From: Paenibacillus athensensis
Lineage (GTDB): Bacteria; Bacillota; Bacilli; Paenibacillales; NBRC-103111
Direction of reading: 5' to 3'
Assembly: GCF_004514475.2 (NCBI RefSeq)
Contig: NZ_MYFO02000014.1
Location: 1-64,000, forward strand
DNA length: 64,000 bases
Shown: piece after piece, positions 51,750 through 59,944 of the stretch
Layout of the letters: each line of letters begins with the position of its first letter
How positions within the stretch are numbered: the stretch's first letter is position 1
Notes under the pieces: model-generated
The model's input: the letters and a program-made list of their open reading frames with translations, nothing else
What the model was told of the DNA's origin: nothing
Database searches by the model: none
Made by a program: the position numbers and the translations under genes

Positions 51750-52715
51750 CTAGAATAAGCTGGTGTTGGACAGCTTCTTGGCGGCCTTGTTGACCGTGAC
51801 CAGCAAAATAAGATTAATGACCGAGTTAAACAGCCCCACCGCGGCCGAAAAGCTGTATTGCGACTGCTTCAAGCCGACCTTGTACACATAGGTGGATATA
51901 ATCTCCGCAGCCGGCAGATTCGTTGGCGTTTGCAGCAGGTACGCCTTCTCGAACCCGATGTTCATTACATTGCCGACAGCGAGAATGAGCAGAATGACGG
52001 CAGTTGGCATAATCGAAGGCAGGTCTACGTGCAGTACGCGCTGCCATTTCGTCGCGCCGTCCATAATGGCCGCTTCGTGAATTTCCGGATTGACCCCGGC
52101 CAGCGCCGCCATGTAGATGATTGCCCCGAACCCCGTGCCCTGCCACACATCGGATAAAATATAAACCGCTTTGAAATATTCCGGCTTGGACATGAACAGG
52201 ATCGGCGAGTGGCCCGCCAGATGCACAAGCGCCTGATTGACGATGCCTGTCGGCGACAGGAAGACGAGCACCATGCCCGACAGAACGACCGTCGAGATAA
52301 AGAACGGCGCGTACACCGTCGTTTGCACGAATTTTTTGAACCGCAGATGCGTCACCTGATTGAGCGACAACGCCAGAATGATCGGCAGCGGGAACGTAAT
52401 CAACAGCCCCAGCAGACTCAAACCAAGCGTATTGCCCATCAGATCCCAAAAGTTAAACGAATCGAAAAAGCGCTCAAAATGCTTCCACCCGACCCACGGA
52501 CTGCCCAAAATCCCCTTGGAGACGGAAAAATCCTTAAAGGCAATCGTCACCCCGTACATCGGCCAATAAGCAAAAATCGCAAAAAACACCAGCGTAGGAA
52601 GCAAAAATAAATACAATTGATAATTGCCGGCAATCGCCTTCAAGCGCCGTCTCCGGCCGCTGCTGGCTGCCTGGGCGTCCGACGGCTTCAGAGCCGCTGC
52701 GGTTGGCTTCATCAT
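51750..52715 (-). CDS. ABC sugar permease (LplB type)
   Basis: 321 residues. A cytosolic Ala-rich N-terminus, six spans, and the EAA loop EIHEAAIMDGATKWQRVLHVDLP. LFLLPTLVFFAIFAYWPMYG is the usual first span. First gene of the operon, preceded by two LacI-family operators. The start is one of two adjacent ATGs. Confidence 0.92.
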   Translation of the reverse strand: MMKPTAAALKPSDAQAASSGRRRRLKAIAGNYQLYLFLLPTLVFFAIFAYWPMYGVTIAFKDFSVSKGILGSPWVGWKHFERFFDSFNFWDLMGNTLGLSLLGLLITFPLPIILALSLNQVTHLRFKKFVQTTVYAPFFISTVVLSGMVLVFLSPTGIVNQALVHLAGHSPILFMSKPEYFKAVYILSDVWQGTGFGAIIYMAALAGVNPEIHEAAIMDGATKWQRVLHVDLPSIMPTAVILLILAVGNVMNIGFEKAYLLQTPTNLPAAEIISTYVYKVGLKQSQYSFSAAVGLFNSVINLILLVTVNKAAKKLSNTSLF

Positions 52716-52746
52716 CGGTGGGCCTCGCTTTCTTTAAGCTAGAATA

Positions 52747-52757
52747 GAAACGTTTCC
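52747..52757. promoter_or_regulatory. LacI-family operator O1
   Basis: GAAACGTTTCC followed by AAAAT, 32 bp before the permease gene. A near-palindrome with the AACGTT centre of LacI/GalR sites. Confidence 0.8.
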
Positions 52758-52817
52758 AAAATTATAAGTATGCGTTGGTTGATTTTGGATTATGCAGAGG
52801 AGCGGCAGGATTTTTTT

Positions 52818-52828
52818 GAAACGTTTCC
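52818..52828. promoter_or_regulatory. LacI-family operator O2
   Basis: An identical GAAACGTTTCCAAAAT, 71 bp from O1 (about seven helical turns), so looping between the two is possible. Confidence 0.8.
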
Positions 52829-52928
52829 AAAATACCCTGCAGTCCCTTCCTTCGCCCGAGTCTGCCCCGGCTCCGCGCACCTCCTCGCTCGGCGCGGCGG
52901 CCTAGCCGCAGCCCGGACCAACGACGCT

Positions 52929-53903
52929 TCACGTCGTCTCGCCGGGTCTGAATTCCACAGGCAGCCGATACGTCAGCTCCTCTGGCTCCTGGCCGTCGAT
53001 CTTGCGCAGCAGCAGCTGCACCGACATGCGGGCCATCTCTTCGACCGGCTGGCGGATCGTCGACAGGATCGGATGGAACAACGCACTGTTCTGAATGCCG
53101 TCATAGCCGATCACCTTGACATCCTCGGGAACGCGAATCCCGTAGCTGCCGACCTGATCGATGTACTGCGCCGCGAACATGTCGGTAATCGCAAACACGC
53201 CATCGGCCTCGCGATGCTCGGCCCGATTCAAGAAATTGCGGAAGAATTGCCCTTCGTCGGCCACAGGGTCCGGCTCCTCGTAGACGAGGCAGTCAACGCC
53301 AAGCGCCGCGGCTTCATCGACGAAGCCCATCTTGCGCAGCATCGTTTCGCTGTACACAGAGGTCACGACACCAACAAATGCCGGCTTCTTCGCTCCGGCC
53401 TTGACCAACTCGCGCAGCGCCATCCGCCCACCGGCATAGTTGTCCGACGTGACGCAGGTGATCGATTTGGAGAAATGGCGGTCAATGCTGACAATCGGAA
53501 TCTGGGTGTCGATGCTGCTGTCGATATCGTTGTAGGTAATGCCGAGAATGCCGGCGACCTTGTTCTGATTCAGCACGTCAAAATAATAAAGCTCCTTGGA
53601 CGGCTTGCCGCCGCTATTGCACAGCAGCAGCTTGAAGCCGGCGTGGTCCAGCTCATCCTCGATATAAAACGCCAGCTCGGAGAAAAACGGGTTCCAGATC
53701 GTCGGCAGCAGCAAAGCGACCATATTGGAGCGCTGCATCTTGAAGTTCCGGGCTACCTCGTTGGGAATATAGTTCAGCGCCTTGATCGCTTCCATGACCT
53801 TCTCCCGCGTTTTCGGCTTGACCGAAACGTGGTTGTTGACCACGCGCGATACCGTTCCTACGCCGACGCCGGCCAAATCCGCGACATCCTTCAAGCTCGC
53901 CAT
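52929..53903 (-). CDS. LacI-family repressor of the fructan operon
   Basis: 324 residues. N-terminal helix-turn-helix LKDVADLAGVGVGTVSRVVN and hinge YIPNEVARNFKM, then a periplasmic-binding-like sugar domain. The frame is open to 53948; ATG 53903 has AGGAGG 8 bp upstream. Matching operators lie both in front of the sugar operon (two) and in front of this gene (one), so it should repress both and be released by an imported sugar. Confidence 0.92.
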   Translation of the reverse strand: MASLKDVADLAGVGVGTVSRVVNNHVSVKPKTREKVMEAIKALNYIPNEVARNFKMQRSNMVALLLPTIWNPFFSELAFYIEDELDHAGFKLLLCNSGGKPSKELYYFDVLNQNKVAGILGITYNDIDSSIDTQIPIVSIDRHFSKSITCVTSDNYAGGRMALRELVKAGAKKPAFVGVVTSVYSETMLRKMGFVDEAAALGVDCLVYEEPDPVADEGQFFRNFLNRAEHREADGVFAITDMFAAQYIDQVGSYGIRVPEDVKVIGYDGIQNSALFHPILSTIRQPVEEMARMSVQLLLRKIDGQEPEELTYRLPVEFRPGETT

Positions 53904-53954
53904 GACTTTTGCCTCCTGCCTTTCTTGCTGATGAATGTATCTTATCACGTTTTT

Positions 53955-53965
53955 GGAAACGTTTC
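53955..53965. promoter_or_regulatory. LacI-family operator O3, autoregulatory
   Basis: GGAAACGTTTC, the reverse of the other two sites including the flanking TTTT, 52 bp before the repressor start codon. Confidence 0.75.
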
Positions 53966-54011
53966 AATTCCTATTTTGCAGGAAAAATAATCCTCCCCGC
54001 GGCCGCACAAC

Positions 54012-54046
54012 AAAAAAGCAGGCGGGCCCTGTCCGGGTCCCCCTGC
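54012..54046 (-). terminator. Terminator after the ctaG-cytochrome c operon
   Basis: GCAGG and CCTGC arms around an inner GC-rich hairpin, six Ts on the minus strand. Confidence 0.8.
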
Positions 54047-54083
54047 GCGATCGCTGCGGCTTCCTGCCGCCGGTAACTGCCGC

Positions 54084-54473
54084 TTATTTTTTGCTGCTCA
54101 GCCAAGCTGCCAGCGCCTGCACGTCCTGCTCCTTGAGCGTCGACTTGAAAGCCGGCATCCCGCCGCCGCCGTTGTTGATCTTGGCCGCGATCTTCGCTTC
54201 GTCGAGCTTGCCGCCGACCTTGGCCAGCGACGGGCCGATCTTGCCCTCCAGATTCCCGCCGTGACAGGACAAGCAGTTGCTCTTGTACAGTGCTTCCGCG
54301 TCGGCCCCCGCGCCCGCTTGCGCAGTCGGCGCAGCCGTCGTCGTCGCTTGCTCGTGATCTGCAGGCTCGCTGGCCGAATTGCCGCCGCAAGCAGCCAAGC
54401 CGCAAGCGAGCAGGGTCAGCCCGCCGAGAGCCAGAATCTTTTTGCGCCAATGTCGTACTTGGTTCATCGTCAT
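54084..54473 (-). CDS. Membrane-anchored small cytochrome c (lipoprotein)
   Basis: About 129 residues. Signal peptide with lipobox LAAC at about 27-30, an Ala-rich spacer, and a cytochrome c domain with haem motif CLSCH and axial Met in GGGMPAFK. The product should sit outside the membrane and shuttle electrons to an oxidase. Several ATGs are adjacent; I take 54473, 4 nt after GGAG, but 54467 is possible. It follows ctaG by 43 bp. A similar cytochrome is encoded at 59218. Confidence 0.88.
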   Translation of the reverse strand: MTMNQVRHWRKKILALGGLTLLACGLAACGGNSASEPADHEQATTTAAPTAQAGAGADAEALYKSNCLSCHGGNLEGKIGPSLAKVGGKLDEAKIAAKINNGGGGMPAFKSTLKEQDVQALAAWLSSKK

Positions 54474-54516
54474 CATTCTCCTTATGCTTGATTGATTAAA
54501 GCCGGGCAGCCGCCCC

Positions 54517-55404
54517 TCAGGACAGGGAATACTTCTGCGGAGGCGAAGCAGGCTCGTCATCCTCGCGTTTTTCCTCACGGTACCAACGAAAGAACACCAG
54601 CCCCAGCACCGTGCCGTAAATGATCTCCTGCGTAATTTTCATCACGACGCCGCCCAACTGCTGATCCTCTACAGGCGTCAGAAAATCGATCAGCCCGGTC
54701 GTGTCGAGCTCCGACGTATAGAACGGCGTACACAGCGTGTGCGTGCCGGCCGTATACAGCTCGTACAAAGCCGTTCCGGCAAACGTGATGCAGGCGCAGG
54801 CCGGCGTCAGCAGGATGCCGTTCATAAAGATATACCCCACCTTCTTGAGTCCTGAAAACCCCGGATACCACGCAGTCGGGCAAAAGATCGGCCACCACAA
54901 GCATATCGCGGTGAACAGCAGCGCCAGATGAGCCGTATTATGCACCCAGAAGTTGGACATCGCCAAATCAAACAGCGGCGGCCAGTGGTACACCGAGAAA
55001 GCGAAATTGAACAGCAGCATCGCCGGAATCGCCCGCGTCAGACCGCGGATCACCGAGCCCAGCACGCGCTTGCCCAATACGTAGGCATAGAACGACTCCG
55101 GGAGCCCGGCCAACAGCAGCGGCGGCATCAACAGATATAATAGCGCCTGCTGGAGCATGTGAACGCTGAACAACAGATGGCCCATCACGTTCAGCGGACC
55201 GCCGAAGCCGATATAAAATATCACACAGCCGGTCGTAAAAGCCAGCCGCTGTCCAACGGTAGGACCGGCTCCCTGCAGCTTGCCCGGGCCCGATGGGGTA
55301 ACGGCTACCCAATAATACAAAACGAGCAGCCCCGATACAATCAGCAGCTCCGGCGTAAACATGGCGTCGATCCCGACCAGCTTGATCAGATTGGAAAAGG
55401 TCAC
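54517..55404 (-). CDS. ctaG: Cytochrome c oxidase assembly factor CtaG
   Basis: 295 residues, seven membrane spans, Caa3-type CtaG. His and Trp-rich segments (VMGHLLFSVHMLQQALLYLLM, FAFSVYHWPPLFD, WVHNTAHLALL) are typical. It is required for assembly of the CuB-containing oxidase subunit in Bacillus. It is preceded by one of five shared 18-bp boxes and transcribed with the small cytochrome c gene. No oxidase subunit genes are adjacent. Confidence 0.92.
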   Translation of the reverse strand: MTFSNLIKLVGIDAMFTPELLIVSGLLVLYYWVAVTPSGPGKLQGAGPTVGQRLAFTTGCVIFYIGFGGPLNVMGHLLFSVHMLQQALLYLLMPPLLLAGLPESFYAYVLGKRVLGSVIRGLTRAIPAMLLFNFAFSVYHWPPLFDLAMSNFWVHNTAHLALLFTAICLWWPIFCPTAWYPGFSGLKKVGYIFMNGILLTPACACITFAGTALYELYTAGTHTLCTPFYTSELDTTGLIDFLTPVEDQQLGGVVMKITQEIIYGTVLGLVFFRWYREEKREDDEPASPPQKYSLS

Positions 55405-55437
55405 TAGCAGCCCCCTCTTTCCTAGATTGTCCTTCTT

Positions 55438-55482
55438 ACTATAAGCAATTCATCCGATTTCTAAATGACGCGAAAGAGCTAT
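55438..55482 (-). promoter_or_regulatory. Shared-box promoter of ctaG
   Basis: Box at 55465-55482 reads ATAGCTCTTTCGCGTCAT on the minus strand; then 21 bp and -10 TATAGT (55438-55443), 34 bp before the ctaG ATG. Confidence 0.75.
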
Positions 55483-55577
55483 ATCCTTGCGAAATTTCGG
55501 CACCGTCCCGCCAATTGTCACAAAGTAGTCAATAACCGCCGGACAACGCCGCCAACGAGCCCCAATCGGCCCACCGG

Positions 55578-55623
55578 TTAGCCCGTTTGCGTCATGCCGA
55601 ACACGGCGCGAAGCGAGTATAGT
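55578..55623 (+). promoter_or_regulatory. Shared-box promoter of the OmpR-type regulator
   Basis: TTAGCCCGTTTGCGTCAT at 55578-55595, then 22 bp and TATAGT (55618-55623). It diverges from the ctaG copy. Confidence 0.6.
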
Positions 55624-55656
55624 TAGGAAAACACCGTTGCAAAAAGGAGACTCATC

Positions 55657-56376
55657 ATGCAAAACGAAGCCGGCTACCGTATTCTGATCGTTGACGACGA
55701 GGATCGCTTGCGCAGTTTGCTGCGCATGTATTTGGAGAAGGAGGGCTTCGCCATAGAGGAAGCGGCGGACGGACGGCTGGCGCTGATCAAGGCCACGCAA
55801 GCCGACTACGACCTGATCGTGCTCGACTGGATGCTGCCCGGCATGAGCGGGCCCGAGCTGTGCCGCGAGCTGAGAGCGACCAAACGCACTCCCGTACTGA
55901 TGCTGACCTCCAGAGGGGAAGAGACGGACCGCCTGGTCGGCTTCGAGGCCGGAGCGGACGATTTCGTCAGCAAGCCGTTCAGTCCGCGCGAGGTCGTCCA
56001 CCGTGCGAAAGCGATTTTGCGGCGCTCGGCATCGGCTGATTTTTTTGCCATGCCGGCTGCGTCGAACTGCATTTTGTACCCGAACCTGCTGATCGACCTC
56101 TCCGCCCGCCAGGTATTTGCTGACGGCATCCCCGTGTCGCTGACCTTGAAAGAATTTGATTTGCTCGTCTATCTGGCCGAAAACCCCGGCCGCGTCTTCA
56201 CGCGCGCCGAGCTGTTCGATCGCGTCTGGCGCAACCTGCCCAGCGGCGATTTCCGCACGGTCGACACGCATATCAAGCGCATCCGCGAGAAGCTGCATGC
56301 CGTCTCACGCGCAGCGGCGGCGCTGGTGGGCACCGATTGGGGCGTCGGCTATTTGTTCCGGGGCAGCTTTACGTGA
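55657..56376 (+). CDS. OmpR/PhoB-family response regulator
   Basis: 239 residues. Receiver domain (ILIVDDEDRLR, phospho-acceptor Asp in LIVLDWMLPGMSG, Lys in VSKPF) and winged-helix DNA-binding domain (LTLKEFDLLVYLAENPGRVFTRAEL, DTHIKRIREKL). AAAAAGGAG precedes the ATG. No histidine kinase gene follows, so it is an orphan or works with a kinase elsewhere. Its own promoter carries the shared box, so it is either a regulator or a member of that regulon. Confidence 0.92.
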   Translation: MQNEAGYRILIVDDEDRLRSLLRMYLEKEGFAIEEAADGRLALIKATQADYDLIVLDWMLPGMSGPELCRELRATKRTPVLMLTSRGEETDRLVGFEAGADDFVSKPFSPREVVHRAKAILRRSASADFFAMPAASNCILYPNLLIDLSARQVFADGIPVSLTLKEFDLLVYLAENPGRVFTRAELFDRVWRNLPSGDFRTVDTHIKRIREKLHAVSRAAAALVGTDWGVGYLFRGSFT

Positions 56377-56383
56377 ACACGCA

Positions 56384-56419
56384 TAAAAAAGGATCGCTGT
56401 CCCATCGGGGACACGATCC
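56384..56419 (-). terminator. Terminator of the NarL-type operon
   Basis: GGATCG and CGATCC around an inner GTCCC/GGGAC hairpin, six Ts on the minus strand, 20 bp past the stop at 56439. Confidence 0.8.
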
Positions 56420-56425
56420 GCGAGC

Positions 56426-56450
56426 AGGCGCTGTGCGCCTATCTTTTTTT
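56426..56450 (+). terminator. Terminator of the OmpR-type regulator gene
   Basis: AGGCGC and GCGCCT with a 3-nt loop, followed by ATCTTTTTTT. It overlaps the end of the convergent NarL-type gene. Confidence 0.8.
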
Positions 56451-57098
56451 ATCCTTCAGCCAGCCCTGTTCAAACACATAACGCGTCAGCTGGACGCGGT
56501 TTTCCATTTGCAGCTTTTGCATGATATTTTTCAAATGATTTTTGACGGTGTGCTCGGAAATGCCAAGACCTTCGGAAATTTCCCGGTTCGAGTTGCCGCC
56601 GGCCACCCATTCGAGAATTTCCCGCTCGCGTCCGGTAATCGGGCTCTGCACTGCTTCAGGCTTCTCCTGCTGCTGGGAGAACTCCTGCAGCAAGCGGTAC
56701 GCCAACTCCCGCGACATCGGCGCCTCGTCCAGCGCAATCGCACGCAAATATTCATGCCAGGATTGCGGGTTGAGGTTTTTCATCAGATAGCCCTGCGCGC
56801 CTTTTTTGAGCGCCTCGAACAGATGGGTTATATCATCCGATACAGTAACCATCACAATTTTGACATAAGGAAACTTGTCCTTGATCCGTTTGGCCGCTTC
56901 AAGCCCGTCCATTGGCGACATATTGATGTCCATCAGAATCAAATCCGGCATCCATTCTTCCGTCAGGCTCATCGCTTCTTCCCCGCTGCGCCCCTCGGCT
57001 ACCACCTCGAACGAAGGGTCCATGCTCAGAATCGCCCGCATTCCTTCCCGGGCATGATGATGATCGTCCACAATCAGCACGCGAAATGGCTGCATCAC
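56439..57098 (-). CDS. NarL/LuxR-family response regulator
   Basis: 219 residues. Receiver (VLIVDDHHHAREG, phospho-acceptor Asp in LILMDINMSPMDG) and LuxR-type helix-turn-helix (ITGREREILEWVAGGNSNREISEGLGISEHTVKNHLKNIM). It begins at the stop of its kinase gene (GTG at 57098 with GGAGG 8 bp upstream). Its operon promoter carries the shared 18-bp box, as do the ctaG, YtkA-sco and bd-like operons. It is my first candidate for the protein that binds this box. Confidence 0.93.
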   Translation of the reverse strand: MMQPFRVLIVDDHHHAREGMRAILSMDPSFEVVAEGRSGEEAMSLTEEWMPDLILMDINMSPMDGLEAAKRIKDKFPYVKIVMVTVSDDITHLFEALKKGAQGYLMKNLNPQSWHEYLRAIALDEAPMSRELAYRLLQEFSQQQEKPEAVQSPITGREREILEWVAGGNSNREISEGLGISEHTVKNHLKNIMQKLQMENRVQLTRYVFEQGWLKDKKR

Positions 57099-57917
57099 TT
57101 AGCCGCCCTCCTTGCGAATTTCCAGTATCGTCTTGCCATCATCCCGTCCAAAACGCAGCTGCCAGCCCATTTCCGCCGCCCGCTCCCGCATGATCTTCAA
57201 GCCGTAGCGTCCCGATTGTTCCTCTCGCGGCTCCTCTGCCCCCTGCCCGTCGTCAATGACGGAGCACGTCCAGCCTCCGGGCTGTTCGCTGCTGCGGATC
57301 CATACGTGCTGCGCCTTGGCATGCTTGCGCACGTTCAACAGCGCCTCACGGATCGATGCGTACAGCTCCACCTTCTCTTTGGCCGTCAGCTGCTCCTCTG
57401 TCAGCTGCCAATCCCACTCGGCCGCCAGCCCCGACTCGCGCGACAGATCGGCCACCATGCTTTCCAGATACTGCATCCACGGCAGCGCCGCCGGATCGGT
57501 CGGATACCGCAGGTTGGAGATTGCTTGTCTGACGTATTCATTGACCTGGTGGACCGTTTGGCGCAGCTCGCCGGTTGCCGCCGCCTGCTCGGTCTGCTCC
57601 AGCTGATCCATGCGAATCGACATCAGGAACAGCGACTGCGCAATGCCGTCGTGCAGCTCTCTGGCGATTTTCTCCCGCTCCTTCGAAGCGATTTGCGCAA
57701 AGCGCTCGCGGTTCAGCTCCTCCTGCGTCGCTTCCAGCATCGTGAACAGCCTGCGCAAGAAGGTGATGCTGACCGCCAGCACAATCAGCGGAGCGAGCCA
57801 GTTGCCCACTTCCATCGACATGTAATCCATAAACAGATGGTGCCGTGCATATTCCCAGGCCATTAACGTCAAGGGCGGGATAATCAAGATAAGCCATTTG
57901 ATTTGTTTATACGTCAT
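57099..57917 (-). CDS. NarL-type sensor histidine kinase
   Basis: 272 residues. Two membrane spans at about 8-27 and 40-60 with a very short loop between, so sensing is probably in or near the membrane. HisKA_3 dimerisation domain with phosphorylated His in EREKIARELHDGIAQSLF, and HATPase_c with VIDDGQGAEE and GRYGLKIMRERAAEMG. No PAS or iron-sulfur Cys motif is present, unlike NreB. It forms a two-component system with the downstream regulator. Confidence 0.92.
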   Translation of the reverse strand: MTYKQIKWLILIIPPLTLMAWEYARHHLFMDYMSMEVGNWLAPLIVLAVSITFLRRLFTMLEATQEELNRERFAQIASKEREKIARELHDGIAQSLFLMSIRMDQLEQTEQAAATGELRQTVHQVNEYVRQAISNLRYPTDPAALPWMQYLESMVADLSRESGLAAEWDWQLTEEQLTAKEKVELYASIREALLNVRKHAKAQHVWIRSSEQPGGWTCSVIDDGQGAEEPREEQSGRYGLKIMRERAAEMGWQLRFGRDDGKTILEIRKEGG

Positions 57918-57955
57918 AGCGTCTCCTGTTTATACGAAATCGTGGTTTCCCCTTT

Positions 57956-58000
57956 ACTATACGCCAATCCCCCGAATTACAAATGACCCGGAAGAGCTAT
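57956..58000 (-). promoter_or_regulatory. Shared-box promoter of the NarL-type two-component operon
   Basis: ATAGCTCTTCCGGGTCAT at 57983-58000 on the minus strand, 21 bp, then TATAGT (57956-57961), 39 bp before the kinase start. This implies autoregulation. Confidence 0.75.
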
Positions 58001-58053
58001 TCGCCCCCGCTTGTGCCGCGACGTCATGAAATGTTCAATTCTCGTTGCGCGCT

Positions 58054-58098
58054 ATAGCTCTTTCTGGTCATGGCATGGCCGGGCAGGCCGGATATAAT
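58054..58098 (+). promoter_or_regulatory. Shared-box promoter of the YtkA-sco-cytochrome c operon
   Basis: ATAGCTCTTTCTGGTCAT at 58054-58071, 21 bp, then TATAAT (58093-58098), 47 bp before the first ATG. No -35 consensus is visible, which fits an activator-dependent promoter. Confidence 0.78.
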
Positions 58099-58145
58099 AA
58101 CAAGGGATGTAACGAACGTTATGATTGGACAAGGAGTGACCTAAG

Positions 58146-58568
58146 ATGCGACCTGCAAGCAAATGGCTGCTGCCGGTATTCGCCGCGGCCCTGATCTTTA
58201 CAGGCTGCAGCCCGTCCGGCAAGAATGACATGGATATGGGCAATATGCATCACGGCTCGATGAAGCCGATTGAGGTGGAGGTGCAATTGACGCCCGATCA
58301 CCCTAAAGCCGGAGACCGGACCGAGGTGAAAGCCGTGCTGACGCAAGACGGCCAGCCCGTTACCGATGTGGAAGAGGTCAAGTTCGAATTCTGGAAGGAC
58401 GGACAAACCGCGGAGCATGAGCAGATCGTCGCCTCCTCCAAAGGCAACGGCGTGTTTGCTGCAGAAAGCACCTTTGCGGAAGCCGGCGCCTACACGGTGC
58501 GCTCGCATGTAACCGCAGCCGGCATGCACACCATGCCGCAAAAGCAGTTTACCGTGGACGCTCAATAA
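58146..58568 (+). CDS. YtkA/FixH-like lipoprotein with Met/His-rich metal tract
   Basis: 140 residues. Signal peptide and lipobox FTGC at about 16-19, then a Met/His-rich stretch (MDMGNMHHGSM), then a YtkA-like beta-sandwich (VEVQLTPDHPKAGDRTEVKAVLTQDG by residues 40-65). The tract resembles periplasmic copper sites, and the gene is directly upstream of sco, so copper handling for oxidase assembly is a fair inference. AAGGAG precedes the ATG. Confidence 0.82.
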   Translation: MRPASKWLLPVFAAALIFTGCSPSGKNDMDMGNMHHGSMKPIEVEVQLTPDHPKAGDRTEVKAVLTQDGQPVTDVEEVKFEFWKDGQTAEHEQIVASSKGNGVFAAESTFAEAGAYTVRSHVTAAGMHTMPQKQFTVDAQ

Positions 58569-58580
58569 GGAAGTGATCCC

Positions 58581-59195
58581 ATGTCCACCGATCCAACCCG
58601 GAAGCGCCCTTGGCTGCGGGTGTTCACGCTTGTCATTTTTGCCGCTATCGTCGTGTGTATCGCCGTATGGTTCCGCCAAGGGACGGAGTCGCTGCCCCGA
58701 ATTAAAGCGGCTCCCGATTTCACCCTGCAGAACCTGCAAGATCAGCCCGTCAAGCTGAGCGATTCCGCCGGTAAAACCCGGCTGCTGGAATTTTTCTTCG
58801 CCAGCTGCCCCGATATTTGCCCGGCGACCACCTCGCATATGGCCCACCTTCAAGAGAACCTGAAGAGCGCCAAGCTGTGGGGCGACAAGGTGCAATTCCT
58901 CAGCATCACCTTCGATCCCGAGCGCGACACGCCCGATGCGCTGGCCGAATACGCCAAGCTGTTTGGCATCGATACCGCCAACTGGACGCTGATTCGCGGC
59001 ACGGAAGAAGAAACGCTGAAGACCGCCAATGATTTCGGCCTGATGGTCGTCAAGCAGAACGACGGGCAGTTCGCGCATTCCATCCGCTCGCTGTTTCTGA
59101 TTGATCAAGACGGATACATTCGCCGAGTATTCGATATGGGCGAAAACATGAACGAAGATGAAGTCGAACAAGCGATTGTTCAACTGGCCAAATGA
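58581..59195 (+). CDS. sco: SCO1/SenC-family copper chaperone
   Basis: 204 residues. One N-terminal membrane span (VFTLVIFAAIVVCIAVWF), then a thioredoxin fold facing outward with CPDIC and the conserved His in FAHSIRSLFLID, the three copper ligands of Sco proteins. It delivers copper to the CuA centre of cytochrome oxidase. It starts 12 bp after the YtkA-like gene. Confidence 0.93.
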   Translation: MSTDPTRKRPWLRVFTLVIFAAIVVCIAVWFRQGTESLPRIKAAPDFTLQNLQDQPVKLSDSAGKTRLLEFFFASCPDICPATTSHMAHLQENLKSAKLWGDKVQFLSITFDPERDTPDALAEYAKLFGIDTANWTLIRGTEEETLKTANDFGLMVVKQNDGQFAHSIRSLFLIDQDGYIRRVFDMGENMNEDEVEQAIVQLAK

Positions 59196-59217
59196 GACGG
59201 AAAAGAGGCGTTTACTC

Positions 59218-59583
59218 ATGAAAAAATGGATCATGCTCGCTTTATTTTGCTCCGCCTGCGTGCTCGGACTGGGCGTGTTGTTCGACAAAGCCGCCAGCCA
59301 TACGGCCGATGAGCAGAAAGCCGCCAAGGCTTCGCAAATGCCGGAGGTAACGCTGGACGCCGCAGCCGCCGAAGCGATCTACAAGAAAAGCTGCCTGGCC
59401 TGCCACGGCGCAGAGCTGCAGGGCGGAGCCGGACCCAACTTGCAGCAAATCGGCGGCAAGCTTACGCCTGAGCAAATTTACAAGCAAATCCAGAACGGAG
59501 GCGGCATGATGCCAGCCTTCAAGACGCAGCTGAAAAATGAAGAGGTTGCCAATCTGGCGCAATGGCTCGCGGGAAAAAAATAA
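59218..59583 (+). CDS. Small membrane-anchored cytochrome c
   Basis: 121 residues. N-terminal signal/anchor (MKKWIMLALFCSACVLGLGV) and a cytochrome c domain with haem motif CLACH and axial Met in GGMMPAFK. Start 59218 has AGAGG about 9 bp upstream; the frame is open to 59158. It resembles the cytochrome at 54084, so the cluster has two parallel electron carriers. Last gene of the YtkA-sco operon. Confidence 0.9.
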   Translation: MKKWIMLALFCSACVLGLGVLFDKAASHTADEQKAAKASQMPEVTLDAAAAEAIYKKSCLACHGAELQGGAGPNLQQIGGKLTPEQIYKQIQNGGGMMPAFKTQLKNEEVANLAQWLAGKK

Positions 59584-59658
59584 GCCCGCGCACACAAGCA
59601 CGGACAAGAATACACAAGAGGCTCGCATCAGCACGGATGCAGCCCATCCATCACGCTA

Positions 59659-59710
59659 ACAACAAGCAGCAGGACGGCGCATTTCGCGCCCCTGCTGCTT
59701 GTTTGCTTCT
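59659..59710 (+). terminator. Terminator of the YtkA-sco-cytochrome c operon
   Basis: AACAAGCAGCAGG and CCTGCTGCTTGTT around an inner GGCGC/GCGCC hairpin, T-rich tail. Confidence 0.85.
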
Positions 59711-59831
59711 GTGTCGGTCATACCGCTTCTGCCCTCCGACCCTTCACCCCTGCCCTCTCATCCCTTCTCCTTCTTCGCCGAAATCCAGTTGGCAGCTCTT
59801 CCTGTTATCGCTGCATGGTCGTTGGGACGGC

Positions 59832-59858
59832 AAAAAGGGTGAATCTGGTTCACCCTTT
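59832..59858 (-). terminator. Terminator of the bd-like oxidase operon
   Basis: AAGGGTGAA and TTCACCCTT with a 5-nt loop, then TTT, on the minus strand about 87 bp past the stop at 59945. Confidence 0.7.
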
Positions 59859-59944
59859 CCCCTTGAACCGCGACAAAATGGCTCTTTCGAGCGATGGCCA
59901 CGCGCGGTACTTCCCATTGAGCTGCCAATTGCGAGCCGAATCCG

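Larger units (their letters stand above)
59584..59944. other. Convergent intergenic region
   Basis: 361 bp between convergent operons. It contains a terminator for each side and no supported gene. Confidence 0.7.
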
